38,025 nucleotides of DNA, taken from Phosphoribacter sp044220725 (GTDB taxonomy: Bacteria; Actinomycetota; Actinomycetes; Actinomycetales; Dermatophilaceae). The stretch is from assembly GCA_044220725.1 (NCBI GenBank), contig JBGAQN010000016.1:1-38025 (forward strand). The letters run 5' to 3'. Each line of letters begins with the position of its first letter. The stretch's first letter is position 1. Below the pieces are notes generated by a model. The model did no database searches and was not told the DNA's origin. It was given only the letters and a program-made list of their open reading frames with translations. This document shows, piece after piece, positions 23,636-32,021 of the stretch. The position numbers were made by a program, and so were the translations under genes.

Positions 23636-24667
23636 GTGACGCGCCTGCCCGACCCCCGCACCCGACCCCCTGCGGGATCGGCGCTGGTGGACACCTACGG
23701 CCGGGTGGCGCAGGACCTGCGGGTCTCGGTGACCGACCGCTGCTCGTTCCGGTGCACCTACTGCATGCCCGCGGAGGGGCTGCCGTGGATCCCGCGGGCC
23801 GAGATGCTCACCGACGAAGAGCTGCTGCGGCTGGTCGGGGTGTTCGTGTCGGCTGGGGTCACCCAGGTGCGCCTCACCGGGGGAGAGCCGTTGCTGCGCC
23901 GCAGCATCATCGATCTCGTCGCCGGCATCGCCGACCTGCAACCCCGCCCGTCGATCGCCATGACGACCAACGGAGCGGGCCTCGCGCGAGTTGCCGCCGG
24001 TCTGAAGGACGCCGGGCTGGACCGGGTCAACGTCTCACTGGACACGATCGACACCGAGCAGTTCATGGCGCTCACCCGCCGCGACCGCCTCACCGACGTC
24101 ATCGAGGGACTCGCCGCGGCCGCCGACGCGGGTCTGACCCCCGTCAAGGTCAACGCGGTGGCCATGCGCGGGGTCAACGACGACACGGTTGTCGACCTGC
24201 TCGCCTGGTGCCTGGAGCGTGGCTATGAACTGCGGTTCATCGAGCAGATGCCCCTGGATGCCCAACACGGGTGGGATCGGTCGGTTATGGTCACGGCCGA
24301 CGAGATCCGGGCCCGGCTGGGCAGCCGCTTCACCCTCTCGCCCGCGCCGTGGGGCGACCGTGGCAGTGCCCCGGCCCAGCGGTTCCTCGTCGACGGCGGG
24401 CCGGCCACCGTGGGAATCATCGCCAGCGTGTCGGCGCCGTTCTGCTCCGCCTGTGATCGGGTGCGGCTCACGGCAGATGGCCAGGTGCGCAACTGCCTGT
24501 TCTCGGAGCGGGAGACCGACTTGCGTGGACCGCTGCGCGACGGGGCTTCCGACGCCGAACTGCTGGCGCTCGTCCGGGGCGAGATGTGGCGCAAGGGACC
24601 AGCACACGGGATCGGGCGGCCGGACTTCCATCAGCCGGATCGTCCGATGTCAGCGATCGGTGGCTGA
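23636..24667 (+). CDS. moaA: GTP 3',8-cyclase MoaA
   Basis: MoaA is a radical-SAM enzyme that starts molybdenum cofactor synthesis by cyclising GTP. The 343-residue product carries the N-terminal CSFRCTYC (C36, C40, C43) binding the SAM-cleaving [4Fe-4S] cluster and TGGEPLLR. The C-terminal CSACDRVRLTADGQVRNC (about residues 268-285) binds the second cluster and GTP. It ends in the conserved double glycine (AIGG) needed for activity. A GTG 9 nt further up (23627) is possible, but the TAGGGT hexamer favours 23636. No other moa genes are nearby. Confidence 0.95.
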   Translation: MTRLPDPRTRPPAGSALVDTYGRVAQDLRVSVTDRCSFRCTYCMPAEGLPWIPRAEMLTDEELLRLVGVFVSAGVTQVRLTGGEPLLRRSIIDLVAGIADLQPRPSIAMTTNGAGLARVAAGLKDAGLDRVNVSLDTIDTEQFMALTRRDRLTDVIEGLAAAADAGLTPVKVNAVAMRGVNDDTVVDLLAWCLERGYELRFIEQMPLDAQHGWDRSVMVTADEIRARLGSRFTLSPAPWGDRGSAPAQRFLVDGGPATVGIIASVSAPFCSACDRVRLTADGQVRNCLFSERETDLRGPLRDGASDAELLALVRGEMWRKGPAHGIGRPDFHQPDRPMSAIGG

Positions 24668-24694
24668 CGGCGGGGAAGGGCGCAGGCGCCGTCA
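24665..24694. terminator. Hairpin after moaA
   Basis: TGACGGCG (24665-24672) pairs with CGCCGTCA (24687-24694) over a 14-nt loop. There is no T-tract, as is common in high-GC actinobacteria. It lies between convergent moaA and the DUF3099 gene and could serve both. Confidence 0.45.
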
Positions 24695-24712
24695 GGTGGC
24701 CGGTGGCCAGTT

Positions 24713-25063
24713 TCAGTGCCGGTAGACGTCGTGCGCGATGACCGGGCCGCTCACCGGGCTTGAACCCTGCAGACCGGCATACGACGCCTCGTATTTGTCC
24801 ACCCCGGAGATTCGGCTTCCCCACTTGGGGCCTACCGCGTTGGCGAGGACGACCGCAATGTAGGGCAGGATTGCCGCGCCCGCGACAAAAACCCACCGCA
24901 GCCAACCCTCGAAGACCACGGCGAGGACGAAGCAAGCGATCCGGATGGCCATCGTGATGAGGTAGCGACGCATCCGGATATCGGTGTCTTGGGCAACGGA
25001 CATCGGCGCGGAGGTCACCGTGTGGACCACCGTGGGCAGTTGCGGCTTGCGTCCCAGCCTCAC
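24713..25063 (-). CDS. DUF3099 small membrane protein
   Basis: The 116-residue protein has RMRRYLITMAIRIACFVLAV, a hydrophobic hairpin with WLRWVFVAGAAILPYIAVVL, and ANAVG. This is the DUF3099 pattern: two membrane segments with a basic, cytosolic N-terminus. Function is unknown. The open frame extends further to 25192, but the GTG at 25063 is the better start: a TATGGT hexamer lies 6 nt upstream and homology begins here. Confidence 0.8.
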   Translation of the reverse strand: MRLGRKPQLPTVVHTVTSAPMSVAQDTDIRMRRYLITMAIRIACFVLAVVFEGWLRWVFVAGAAILPYIAVVLANAVGPKWGSRISGVDKYEASYAGLQGSSPVSGPVIAHDVYRH

Positions 25064-25069
25064 CCCTCC

Positions 25070-25075
25070 ACCATA
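25070..25075 (-). promoter_or_regulatory. -10 hexamer TATGGT for leaderless DUF3099 gene
   Basis: TATGGT, then GGAGGG (6 nt), then the GTG at 25063. The GGAGGG abuts the start too closely to work as a normal ribosome-binding site, so a leaderless start is favoured. Confidence 0.45.
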
Positions 25076-25140
25076 CGTCTCGTATGCCGTGTTGTCGCCT
25101 GTCCCTGGGAGCAACACCGGGCTACCCGGGGGTAACCGAC

Positions 25141-25146
25141 TAGCGT
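25141..25146 (+). promoter_or_regulatory. Possible -10 hexamer TAGCGT for fabG-fabI
   Basis: TAGCGT lies about 64 nt before the fabG ATG, leaving a short leader that contains a GAGGAG ribosome-binding site (25197-25202). Confidence 0.35.
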
Positions 25147-25209
25147 TCCTCGGACACGCGATCAACTCGTGACAGCGGGCCGTGACCACCACCTTTGAGG
25201 AGTCTCACG

Positions 25210-25932
25210 ATGTCGGACCCAGCACCCGGTCGCACTGTCCTGGTGACCGGTGGTAACCGCGGAATCGGCCTGGCCATCGCCCAATCATTTGCGGCTGCCG
25301 GAGACCGCGTGGTCGTCACCACTCGGTCGGGCGAAGCCCCTGAGGGGCTGCAGGCGGTGCCGTGCGAGGTGACCGATACGGCGTCGGTCGATGCGGCGTT
25401 CACTGCCGCCGAGGCGCGCCTTGGTGGGCCGGTCGAGGTGCTTGTCGCCAACGCTGGGGTCACCCGTGACCAGTTGTTGCTGCGGATGAGCGACGAGGAC
25501 TTCGACCAGGTCATCGACACCAACCTCGCGGGGGCCTTTCGGTGTGCGCGCCGAGCCAGCAAGGGGATGATCCGGCTCAAGCGCGGGCGGATGATCTTCA
25601 TCTCCAGCGTCGTCGGACTCTATGGGTCACCGGGGCAGGCCAACTATGCTGCCAGCAAGTCCGGCCTGGTCGGTCTGGCCAGGTCGATCAGCCGCGAGCT
25701 CGGCGGTCGCAACATCACCGCCAACGTCGTCGCCCCAGGCTTCATCGACACCGACATGACGGCGGCCCTGCCCGAGGAGCGGCGCGCGGCATACCTGGCG
25801 AGCATCCCGGCCGGCCGGTTCGCCACCCCCGAGGAGGTCGCCGCCGTGGTGCGCTTCCTCGCCGGCCCGCAGGCGGCATACGTCACGGGGGCGGTCATCC
25901 CTGTCGACGGCGGCCTCGGTATGGGCCACTGA
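25210..25932 (+). CDS. fabG: 3-oxoacyl-ACP reductase FabG (MabA-like)
   Basis: FabG reduces 3-ketoacyl-ACP with NADPH in fatty-acid elongation. The 240-residue short-chain dehydrogenase has TGGNRGIG (cofactor loop), VANAGVT, the ISSVVGLYG serine and the YAASK catalytic Tyr-Lys pair, and a C-terminal DGGLGMGH as in mycobacterial MabA. The ATG at 25210 follows GAGGAG at a good distance. fabI follows 41 nt downstream, the same order as mabA-inhA in mycobacteria. Confidence 0.93.
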   Translation: MSDPAPGRTVLVTGGNRGIGLAIAQSFAAAGDRVVVTTRSGEAPEGLQAVPCEVTDTASVDAAFTAAEARLGGPVEVLVANAGVTRDQLLLRMSDEDFDQVIDTNLAGAFRCARRASKGMIRLKRGRMIFISSVVGLYGSPGQANYAASKSGLVGLARSISRELGGRNITANVVAPGFIDTDMTAALPEERRAAYLASIPAGRFATPEEVAAVVRFLAGPQAAYVTGAVIPVDGGLGMGH

Positions 25933-25973
25933 CCACCTGCGACCCGACACCTGGACACGAAAGCGAGCCACCC

Positions 25974-26735
25974 GTGGGCCTGTTCGACGGCAAGACCCTC
26001 CTGATCACCGGCGTCCTCATGGACACCTCGATCGCCTTCCATGTGGCCAAGCTGGCTCAGGAGCAGGGCGCGTCGGTATTCCTCACCTCCTTCGGGCGGA
26101 CCATGAAGATCACCCAGACGATCGCTCGACGTCTGCCGGTGACCCCGCCGGTGGTCGAGCTCGACGTGAGCAACCCCGAGCACCTCGACAGCCTGGCTGA
26201 GCGGCTGCGCGAGCACACCGACCAGATTGACGGTGTGCTGCACTCGATCGGGTTCGCCCCGCAGGGCGCGTTCACGTTCCTCGACGCGACCTGGGAGGAC
26301 GTGGGGACGGCCGTCCACGTGTCGGCCTACAGCCTCAAGGCTCTGGCGGTCGCCGCGCTGCCGCTCATGGTGCCCGGCGGGTCGATCGTCGGGCTGACCT
26401 TCGACGCGCGCTATGCCTGGCCGGTCTATGACTGGATGGGGGTGGCCAAAGCTGCCTTCGAGTCGACCAACCGCTACTGCGCCCGCGACCTGGGGCCCAA
26501 GGGCATCCGCTGCAACCTCGTCGCAGCCGGGCCGGTCCGCACGACGGCCGCCAAGTCGATCCCGGGCTTCGAGGTGTTCGAGGAGCAGTGGGACACCCGG
26601 GCGCCGCTGGGCTGGGACGTCACCGACCCGCTGCCGACGGCCAAGGCCTGCGTCGCGTTGCTCTCGGACTGGTTCCCCGCGACGACGGGCGAGATCGTGC
26701 ACGTCGACGGCGGCGTCCACGCGATGGGCTGCTGA
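25974..26735 (+). CDS. fabI: Enoyl-ACP reductase FabI (InhA-like)
   Basis: FabI/InhA reduces trans-2-enoyl-ACP with NADH, the last step of each fatty-acid elongation cycle. The 253-residue product shows the modified cofactor-binding TGVLMDTSIAFHVA (InhA style), LHSIGFAP, and the catalytic YDWMGVAKAAFES with the Tyr-x6-Lys spacing typical of enoyl reductases. AAGPVRTTAA and DGGVHAMG follow. The GTG at 25974 fits the family start (MGLFDGKTLLITG). It is co-transcribed with fabG. Confidence 0.94.
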   Translation: MGLFDGKTLLITGVLMDTSIAFHVAKLAQEQGASVFLTSFGRTMKITQTIARRLPVTPPVVELDVSNPEHLDSLAERLREHTDQIDGVLHSIGFAPQGAFTFLDATWEDVGTAVHVSAYSLKALAVAALPLMVPGGSIVGLTFDARYAWPVYDWMGVAKAAFESTNRYCARDLGPKGIRCNLVAAGPVRTTAAKSIPGFEVFEEQWDTRAPLGWDVTDPLPTAKACVALLSDWFPATTGEIVHVDGGVHAMGC

Positions 26736-26761
26736 AGATCCCGCCATTAGGCTCGCCGGTC

Positions 26762-28981
26762 ATGGAACCCGTGCGCGCCGACGAGGTGCGGATCCTCGAA
26801 GGTCCGAACCTCTACGTCACCCGTCCGGCGGTCAAGGTGAGCCTGGCGCTGCCCGGGCAGCTGGCCATGGACGGCCACGAGGCGCTTGCTCTCGGGCGCA
26901 GGTTGGGGTTGCGGACCTCCCGACCGGGCCGTCCGAACACAGGACAGCGACAGCGCTTCCTCATGCGGGTCGTCGAGCACGTCGTCCGTCGGGTTGCAGC
27001 CGAGTCGGGCGTGCGGCGCCTGGCAGTGCGGACCCGCGCGGGACGGCATACCGAGGAGGTCGTGGTGGCCGTGCCCTGGCGGCGGCGCGGGCGGGCGGTC
27101 GCCCTGGGTGAGGCACTCGCTGCGCTGCTGAGCGCGGTGACCGACCCGGGGGCGGATGCGGATGCCCTCATCGCGGCCGCCGGAGCCGCCGTCGCAGCGG
27201 CACCGATCGGGGCCCCCGCAGCCGTCGTCACGCCCTCCGTGCCGGTCATCGCGATCACCGGCACCAACGGCAAGACGACAACCACCCGGATGGTCGCGCA
27301 TATGGTGATGACGGCGGGTCTGCGCACGGCCTGGAGTTCGACGGACGGCGTCGTCGTCATGGGCGATATGGTCCAGCCGGGGGACTACTCGGGTCCAGGA
27401 GGTGCGCGCGAGGTGCTCGGCACTCCCGGCCTGGAGGTGGGGATCCTTGAGACCGCACGCGGTGGGATGCTCCTCAAGGGCATGGGGGTCAACCAGACCG
27501 ACGTCACCGTGGTGACCAACGTCGCCGCAGATCACTTGGGGCTCAACGGGATTGACACACTCGACCAGCTTGCCGAGGTGAAGGCGATCCCCACCCTCAT
27601 CGTCAAGCCCACAGGCTGGACCGTCCTCAACGGCGACGACCCGCGCGTCTGGGCGATGCGCCATCGAGCCCGCGGGCGGATCTGGGCGTTCTCGCTGGAC
27701 CCCAATGCGCCGGCCTTGCGCGAGTCGCTCGCGGCCAACGGACGAGGGATCACCGTCCTGGACGGCGAGATCGTCGTCCTCGCGCCGGGCCGCGACCCTG
27801 ACCGGATGGTCAAGGTCGTCGACGTCCCGCTGACGATGGCCGGACTATCGCGGATCAACATTGCCAACGTGCTCGGCGCGACGGCCGGAGGGCTAGCCCT
27901 GTCGCTGCCTCGGGCGACGGTGGTCGAGGCGCTGCGGTCCTTCCGGCCCGATCCGGTGCTCAACGCGGGCCGGTTCAACACCTACTCTGTGCCTCTCGCC
28001 GCCGGGGGGTCCGTCACCGTCGTCGTGGATATGGCCCACAACGAGGCGGGGTTGGAGGCGCTCCTGGAGGTGTGCCGCGGGCTCACCGCTCCCGGCGGGC
28101 GAGTGCGGATGGGCATCGGCGGCACAGGAGATCGGCTGCCCGAGGCCAACGCGGCGCTGGGGGAGATTGCCGGGCGCGTCGCCGACCAGGTGGTGCTGGC
28201 CCACAAGCTCAAGTACCTGCGCGGGATGACCCTTACCCAGATGGACGGGCTGTTGCGCGAGGGGCTGGCCCGGTCGGGGATGCCGGAGGTCGACGGCTAC
28301 GAGAGCGAGATCGAGGCGCTGAGCGCGCTGCTGGCTGATGCCGACGATGGCGATGTCATCGGGCTGATGTGTCACGTCCAACGCGACGCGGTGGCGCAAC
28401 TGCTCGCCCAACGGGGCGGCACCGTCGATGACCCCAGGACGATCCGGCGCAAGGTCATCGCCTCGCGTGGCTTGCATGAGGCGGAGGACGAGATCGCTGC
28501 GGTGTGGGCGCTGGCCGACCGGGAGGCCCGGGTGACGGCTGCCGGCCGGTTGGCCGCAGCGCAGCCCTCGGACGCTCGGCTGGCCTACGAGTGGGCGTGC
28601 GCCATCGACGCCACCGGGGATCGGGGCCGGGCGGTCTCGATGTACCACAAGGCTCTTGACGCGGGTCTGCGCGAACCGCACCGGCACCGGGCCCAGCTGC
28701 AGGCCGCAGCGGCCTACCGCGACCTTGGTCACCCGGAGATTGCCGTTGAGTTGCTCGACGCGGTCGGCGCAGGCTATCCAGGGAGTTCGGCGGCGGCGGC
28801 CCTGCGGGCGCTGGTGCTCTTGGACACCGGGCAGGGAGCCGAGGCTGTCGCCGAGCTCATCGACGCCCTGCTGGACCATGCCACGGATGATGATGCGGCG
28901 GCATACCGAGTCGCATTGCACCAGGCCGCCGCCCAGCTGCGCGAGGCAGCCGACAGCGATCTGGGCGCACCGACGCCCTGA
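26762..28981 (+). CDS. CphA-like Mur ligase fused to a C-terminal TPR domain
   Basis: The 739-residue product has three parts. Residues 1-160 resemble a shortened CphA N-domain (VRILEGPNLYVTRPAVKVSL matches RGPNIWSYEPAIHLV of CphA). Residues 160-560 are a Mur ligase with P-loop GTNGKTTTTRM (about 167), ETARGGMLLKG, TNVAADHLGLNGIDTLDQLA and VLNGDDP. These are very close to the Mur half of the neighbouring CphA. Residues 575-735 form an alpha-helical TPR_5-like domain (YEWACAIDATGDRGRAVSMY, YRDLGHPEIAVELLDAV). The ATP-grasp domain of CphA is missing. It could add an amino acid to cyanophycin-like chains or to another acceptor; function is unproven. TAGGCT lies 8 nt before the ATG. It converges on cphA. 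Confidence 0.85.
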   Translation: MEPVRADEVRILEGPNLYVTRPAVKVSLALPGQLAMDGHEALALGRRLGLRTSRPGRPNTGQRQRFLMRVVEHVVRRVAAESGVRRLAVRTRAGRHTEEVVVAVPWRRRGRAVALGEALAALLSAVTDPGADADALIAAAGAAVAAAPIGAPAAVVTPSVPVIAITGTNGKTTTTRMVAHMVMTAGLRTAWSSTDGVVVMGDMVQPGDYSGPGGAREVLGTPGLEVGILETARGGMLLKGMGVNQTDVTVVTNVAADHLGLNGIDTLDQLAEVKAIPTLIVKPTGWTVLNGDDPRVWAMRHRARGRIWAFSLDPNAPALRESLAANGRGITVLDGEIVVLAPGRDPDRMVKVVDVPLTMAGLSRINIANVLGATAGGLALSLPRATVVEALRSFRPDPVLNAGRFNTYSVPLAAGGSVTVVVDMAHNEAGLEALLEVCRGLTAPGGRVRMGIGGTGDRLPEANAALGEIAGRVADQVVLAHKLKYLRGMTLTQMDGLLREGLARSGMPEVDGYESEIEALSALLADADDGDVIGLMCHVQRDAVAQLLAQRGGTVDDPRTIRRKVIASRGLHEAEDEIAAVWALADREARVTAAGRLAAAQPSDARLAYEWACAIDATGDRGRAVSMYHKALDAGLREPHRHRAQLQAAAAYRDLGHPEIAVELLDAVGAGYPGSSAAAALRALVLLDTGQGAEAVAELIDALLDHATDDDAAAYRVALHQAAAQLREAADSDLGAPTP

Positions 28982-28994
28982 CCGACGCCGCCGC

Positions 28995-29061
28995 TGGAAA
29001 CCCATGGGTTTCCACATCCTGGTCCGGATCCGCTTGAGATTCGGGAAACTCATGAGTTTCC
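28995..29061. repeat. Pair of perfect 18-20-bp palindromes between convergent genes
   Basis: The first palindrome, GGAAACCCATGGGTTTCC (28996-29013), extends to 20 bp (28995-29014). The second, GGAAACTCATGAGTTTCC, is at 29044-29061. They differ only by a compensating pair of changes and their centres are 48 bp apart. With no T-tract they could be tandem bidirectional terminators or protein-binding sites. Confidence 0.85.
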
Positions 29062-29090
29062 ACGGCGACTGGCCGTCCAGATGAGGAAGG

Positions 29091-31979
29091 TCAGGCCAGC
29101 GGGTCGCTCTCTGGTTCGCCGTCTGCCAGATCGGGGGACTTGGCCAGGTCCTCGGCCTCGGCTCCCGCAGCGGCACCCGATGCAGCCGCTGCGTCGTAGA
29201 GCTGCTCGGGGTCCAGGTCGGGGTCGGCAACCCCATCGCCGTGCGAACCTGGCTGCGCCTGGCGGGTCATGTCCTCGAGTGCAGCGAACACCTCCGCCGA
29301 CTTGTCGACGCAAACGACGACCAGGTCACCGGGGTTGGCCCGGGCCATGATGTGTCCGACCGCCTGCAACTCGTCCAGGACGATGTCGACCTGACGGCAT
29401 CGGACCCCACCCTTCTGCATGGCGTCCAGGACGCCCTCACGGATGAGTTCGGCGGCCTCACCAGGCCGACGCCCGCGCAACCGCGAGTCCTCCCGGATGA
29501 CCAGGACATCGAAGTGGCGCGCTGCCACAGCGCCGAGCTCGCGCAGATCGGAGTCGCGCCGGTCGCCGGCTGATCCGATTGCCCCGATCCGCGAGACTCG
29601 CCCGAGGTCGGCGCGTCCCTCGCGGGTGGCGGCATACCGATCGACGAAGTCACCAAGCGCGCGCATGCCGGCGGCGTTGTGGCAGTAGTCGACGAACACC
29701 TCGACGTTGTTGACCTCGACCAGGTTGAGCCGCCCGGGGGAGAGGTAGTAGTTCGTCGTGAAGGTCCGCAGCCCTTGCCGGATGTCGTGCAGCGGAGCGC
29801 CCGCCGCGAACGCCGCGCCAGCCGCAGCGAGCGAGTTGGCGACATTGAACCGGGCCGTGCCGCCGAACGTCGAGGGCAACAGGTGGGTCCAGGCCAGTTG
29901 CATGGCGCGGCGGCCGTGCTGGATGACGATCATGTCGCCACGGTCGGTGGGCTCCAGATAGACGGCCCGTCCACCGCGCCGACAGTGTGCGTCGACGAAC
30001 TCACGGATCTCGCTGCCGGGAGCGGCGAGGGTGAACCAGATGACCTCGCCGGAGCACCGGCGACGCATCGCCCGAACGTGGGGGTCGTCGGCATTAAGGA
30101 CCGCGAACCCGTTTTTGGGCACCGCCTCCACGACGACCGCCTTGACCGCGGCGAGCTCCGCCAGGGTGTTGATCCCGCGCAGCCCCAAATGGTCGGGGGC
30201 GACGTTGGTGACGACCGCGACGTCGTTGCGGTCGTACCCGAGTCCCTCGCGCAGTATGCCGCCCCGCGCCACCTCCATGACCGCGAAGTCGACCCGAGGG
30301 TTCATGAGGACCATCCGGGCCGACTTCGGTCCGGACGCGTCGGCCTTGATGACCAGGCGCTCGTCGATGACGACGCCGTCGGTCGAGGTCATCCCCACCT
30401 TGCGCCCCAAGCCCTTGAAGATGTGGGCGATCATCCGCGAGGTGGTCGTCTTGCCGTTGGTCCCGGTCACGGCGATGATCGGCACCCGCGACGGGGCACC
30501 GGGCGGGAACAACAGGTCGACGACCGGCTTGGCGATGAACTGCGGCACGCCGACGGTCGGGTGGGTGTGCATCCGAAAGCCCGGTGCGGCGTTGACCTCG
30601 ACAATGGCACCACCGGTCTCCCGGACCGGTGCGGCGATGTCGGGACAGATGAAGTCGATCCCGGCGACGTCCAAACCGACCATCCGGGCGGCCTCCTCGG
30701 CCACCTCGATGTTGTCAGGGTGCGCGTCGAAGGTCCGGTCGATCGAGATCCCGCCAGTGGACATGTTGCCAGTCAGCGCCAACCGCACCATGACCCCGTC
30801 GGCCGGCACGGAGGTGAGGGAGTAGCCCTGACCTTCCAGCACCTCGATGGCGGCGGCGTCCACCTTGATCCGAGTGAGGACCTTCTCGTGGCCCACACCC
30901 CGTCGCGGGTCGGCGTTGGTGATGTCGACGAGTTCCTTGACGGAGTGTTCGCCGTCGCCGACGACGTGGGCGGGCACGCGCTCGGCGATGGCCTGCATCC
31001 GGCCACCGACGATAAGGCAGCGGTAGTCCCGGCCGGTCACGAACGACTCGACGACAAGGACGCCACTTCGGGACTGTTCCTTGGCGATGTCGTAGGCCTT
31101 TACGACCTCATCGAGGGAGCGCAGGTTGAGGCACACCCCGCGGCCGTGGTTGCCGTCCAACGGCTTCACCACAACGGGGAAACCGATCTCGCGCGCGGCG
31201 TCCAGAACGCCGCGCAGGGTCCGGACCGCGTGTTGCTTGGGCGTGGGGAGCCCGGCGGCGGCCAGGAGCTTGCCGGTGAGGTCCTTGTCGCTGGCGATGT
31301 CGACAGCCAGCGCCCCGGTCCGGGAGGTCATGGTCGCTCGGATCCGTTGGGCGTGGACGCCTTGACCGAGTTGGACGAGGGACGCGGAGTTGAGCCGGAT
31401 CCAGGGGATGTCGCGGCTGACGGCCTCCTCGATGATCGCCGCGGTCGAGGGACCGAAGGCGGCCCGGTCGGCCTTGCGCAGGAACGCGTCGAGCTCCTGC
31501 GCGAAGTCGAAGCCCTCCTGAGCCTGCACGAGGTGGTTGAGCAGTCGGACGGCGAGCTCCCCGGCTGCGAGTCCGACCGTCTCGTCGACGTAGCCGAACA
31601 CGACGTTGTAGACGCCCGTGCGGCCCTTGACCATCCGGGTCTTGCCGCGGCGCAGGTCATGCCCTGCCGCGGTCTGCAGTTCAAGGGCGACATGCTCGGC
31701 GACGTGGCCGAGCCAGGTGCCGTCCTCAAGTCGCTCGATAAACCCGCCCGCGCGACCGACCGAACAGGTATGCCGCCGCAGCCCCGGCAGCAGCTCGACC
31801 AGGGCCGGCGTGAACCCTTCGATGGAGTCGCTCGGGTAGCCCTCGAGCACCCCCAGATCGACGACCAGGTGGATGGCCGGCTCGTAGGACCAGATGTTGG
31901 GACCCCGATAGACCCTCGTCTCGAGGATGCGCAGATCCGGCGCGATCGGGCCGGTCGGGGTGGGGCGGTCCTTCGCCAT
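29091..31979 (-). CDS. cphA: Cyanophycin synthetase CphA
   Basis: CphA polymerises aspartate and arginine into cyanophycin, a nitrogen store in cytosolic granules. The 962-residue product has the complete domain order: N-domain (about 1-215, RVYRGPNIWSYEPAIHLVV), ATP-grasp domain (about 220-480, VVVKPLDGNHGRGV near residue 275, IVEVNAAPGFRMHTHP) that adds Asp, and Mur-ligase domain (about 490-900, P-loop GTNGKTTTSRM near 503, DHLGLRGINTLAELA) that adds Arg. A low-complexity acidic/Ala tail of about 50 residues follows. The ATG has an AGGAG ribosome-binding site (31985-31989). It lies 42 nt downstream of cphB, forming a cphB-cphA operon. Confidence 0.96.
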   Translation of the reverse strand: MAKDRPTPTGPIAPDLRILETRVYRGPNIWSYEPAIHLVVDLGVLEGYPSDSIEGFTPALVELLPGLRRHTCSVGRAGGFIERLEDGTWLGHVAEHVALELQTAAGHDLRRGKTRMVKGRTGVYNVVFGYVDETVGLAAGELAVRLLNHLVQAQEGFDFAQELDAFLRKADRAAFGPSTAAIIEEAVSRDIPWIRLNSASLVQLGQGVHAQRIRATMTSRTGALAVDIASDKDLTGKLLAAAGLPTPKQHAVRTLRGVLDAAREIGFPVVVKPLDGNHGRGVCLNLRSLDEVVKAYDIAKEQSRSGVLVVESFVTGRDYRCLIVGGRMQAIAERVPAHVVGDGEHSVKELVDITNADPRRGVGHEKVLTRIKVDAAAIEVLEGQGYSLTSVPADGVMVRLALTGNMSTGGISIDRTFDAHPDNIEVAEEAARMVGLDVAGIDFICPDIAAPVRETGGAIVEVNAAPGFRMHTHPTVGVPQFIAKPVVDLLFPPGAPSRVPIIAVTGTNGKTTTSRMIAHIFKGLGRKVGMTSTDGVVIDERLVIKADASGPKSARMVLMNPRVDFAVMEVARGGILREGLGYDRNDVAVVTNVAPDHLGLRGINTLAELAAVKAVVVEAVPKNGFAVLNADDPHVRAMRRRCSGEVIWFTLAAPGSEIREFVDAHCRRGGRAVYLEPTDRGDMIVIQHGRRAMQLAWTHLLPSTFGGTARFNVANSLAAAGAAFAAGAPLHDIRQGLRTFTTNYYLSPGRLNLVEVNNVEVFVDYCHNAAGMRALGDFVDRYAATREGRADLGRVSRIGAIGSAGDRRDSDLRELGAVAARHFDVLVIREDSRLRGRRPGEAAELIREGVLDAMQKGGVRCRQVDIVLDELQAVGHIMARANPGDLVVVCVDKSAEVFAALEDMTRQAQPGSHGDGVADPDLDPEQLYDAAAASGAAAGAEAEDLAKSPDLADGEPESDPLA

Positions 31980-32021
31980 GCGAGCTCCTAGCCGGGAGTG
32001 GGGAGGATCACACGCTAGTGG

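Noticed and set aside
29679..31991. Long open frame antisense to cphA (about 770 codons)
   Set aside because: CphA motifs are certain on the minus strand. The opposite frame has no recognisable domain and is a codon-bias shadow.
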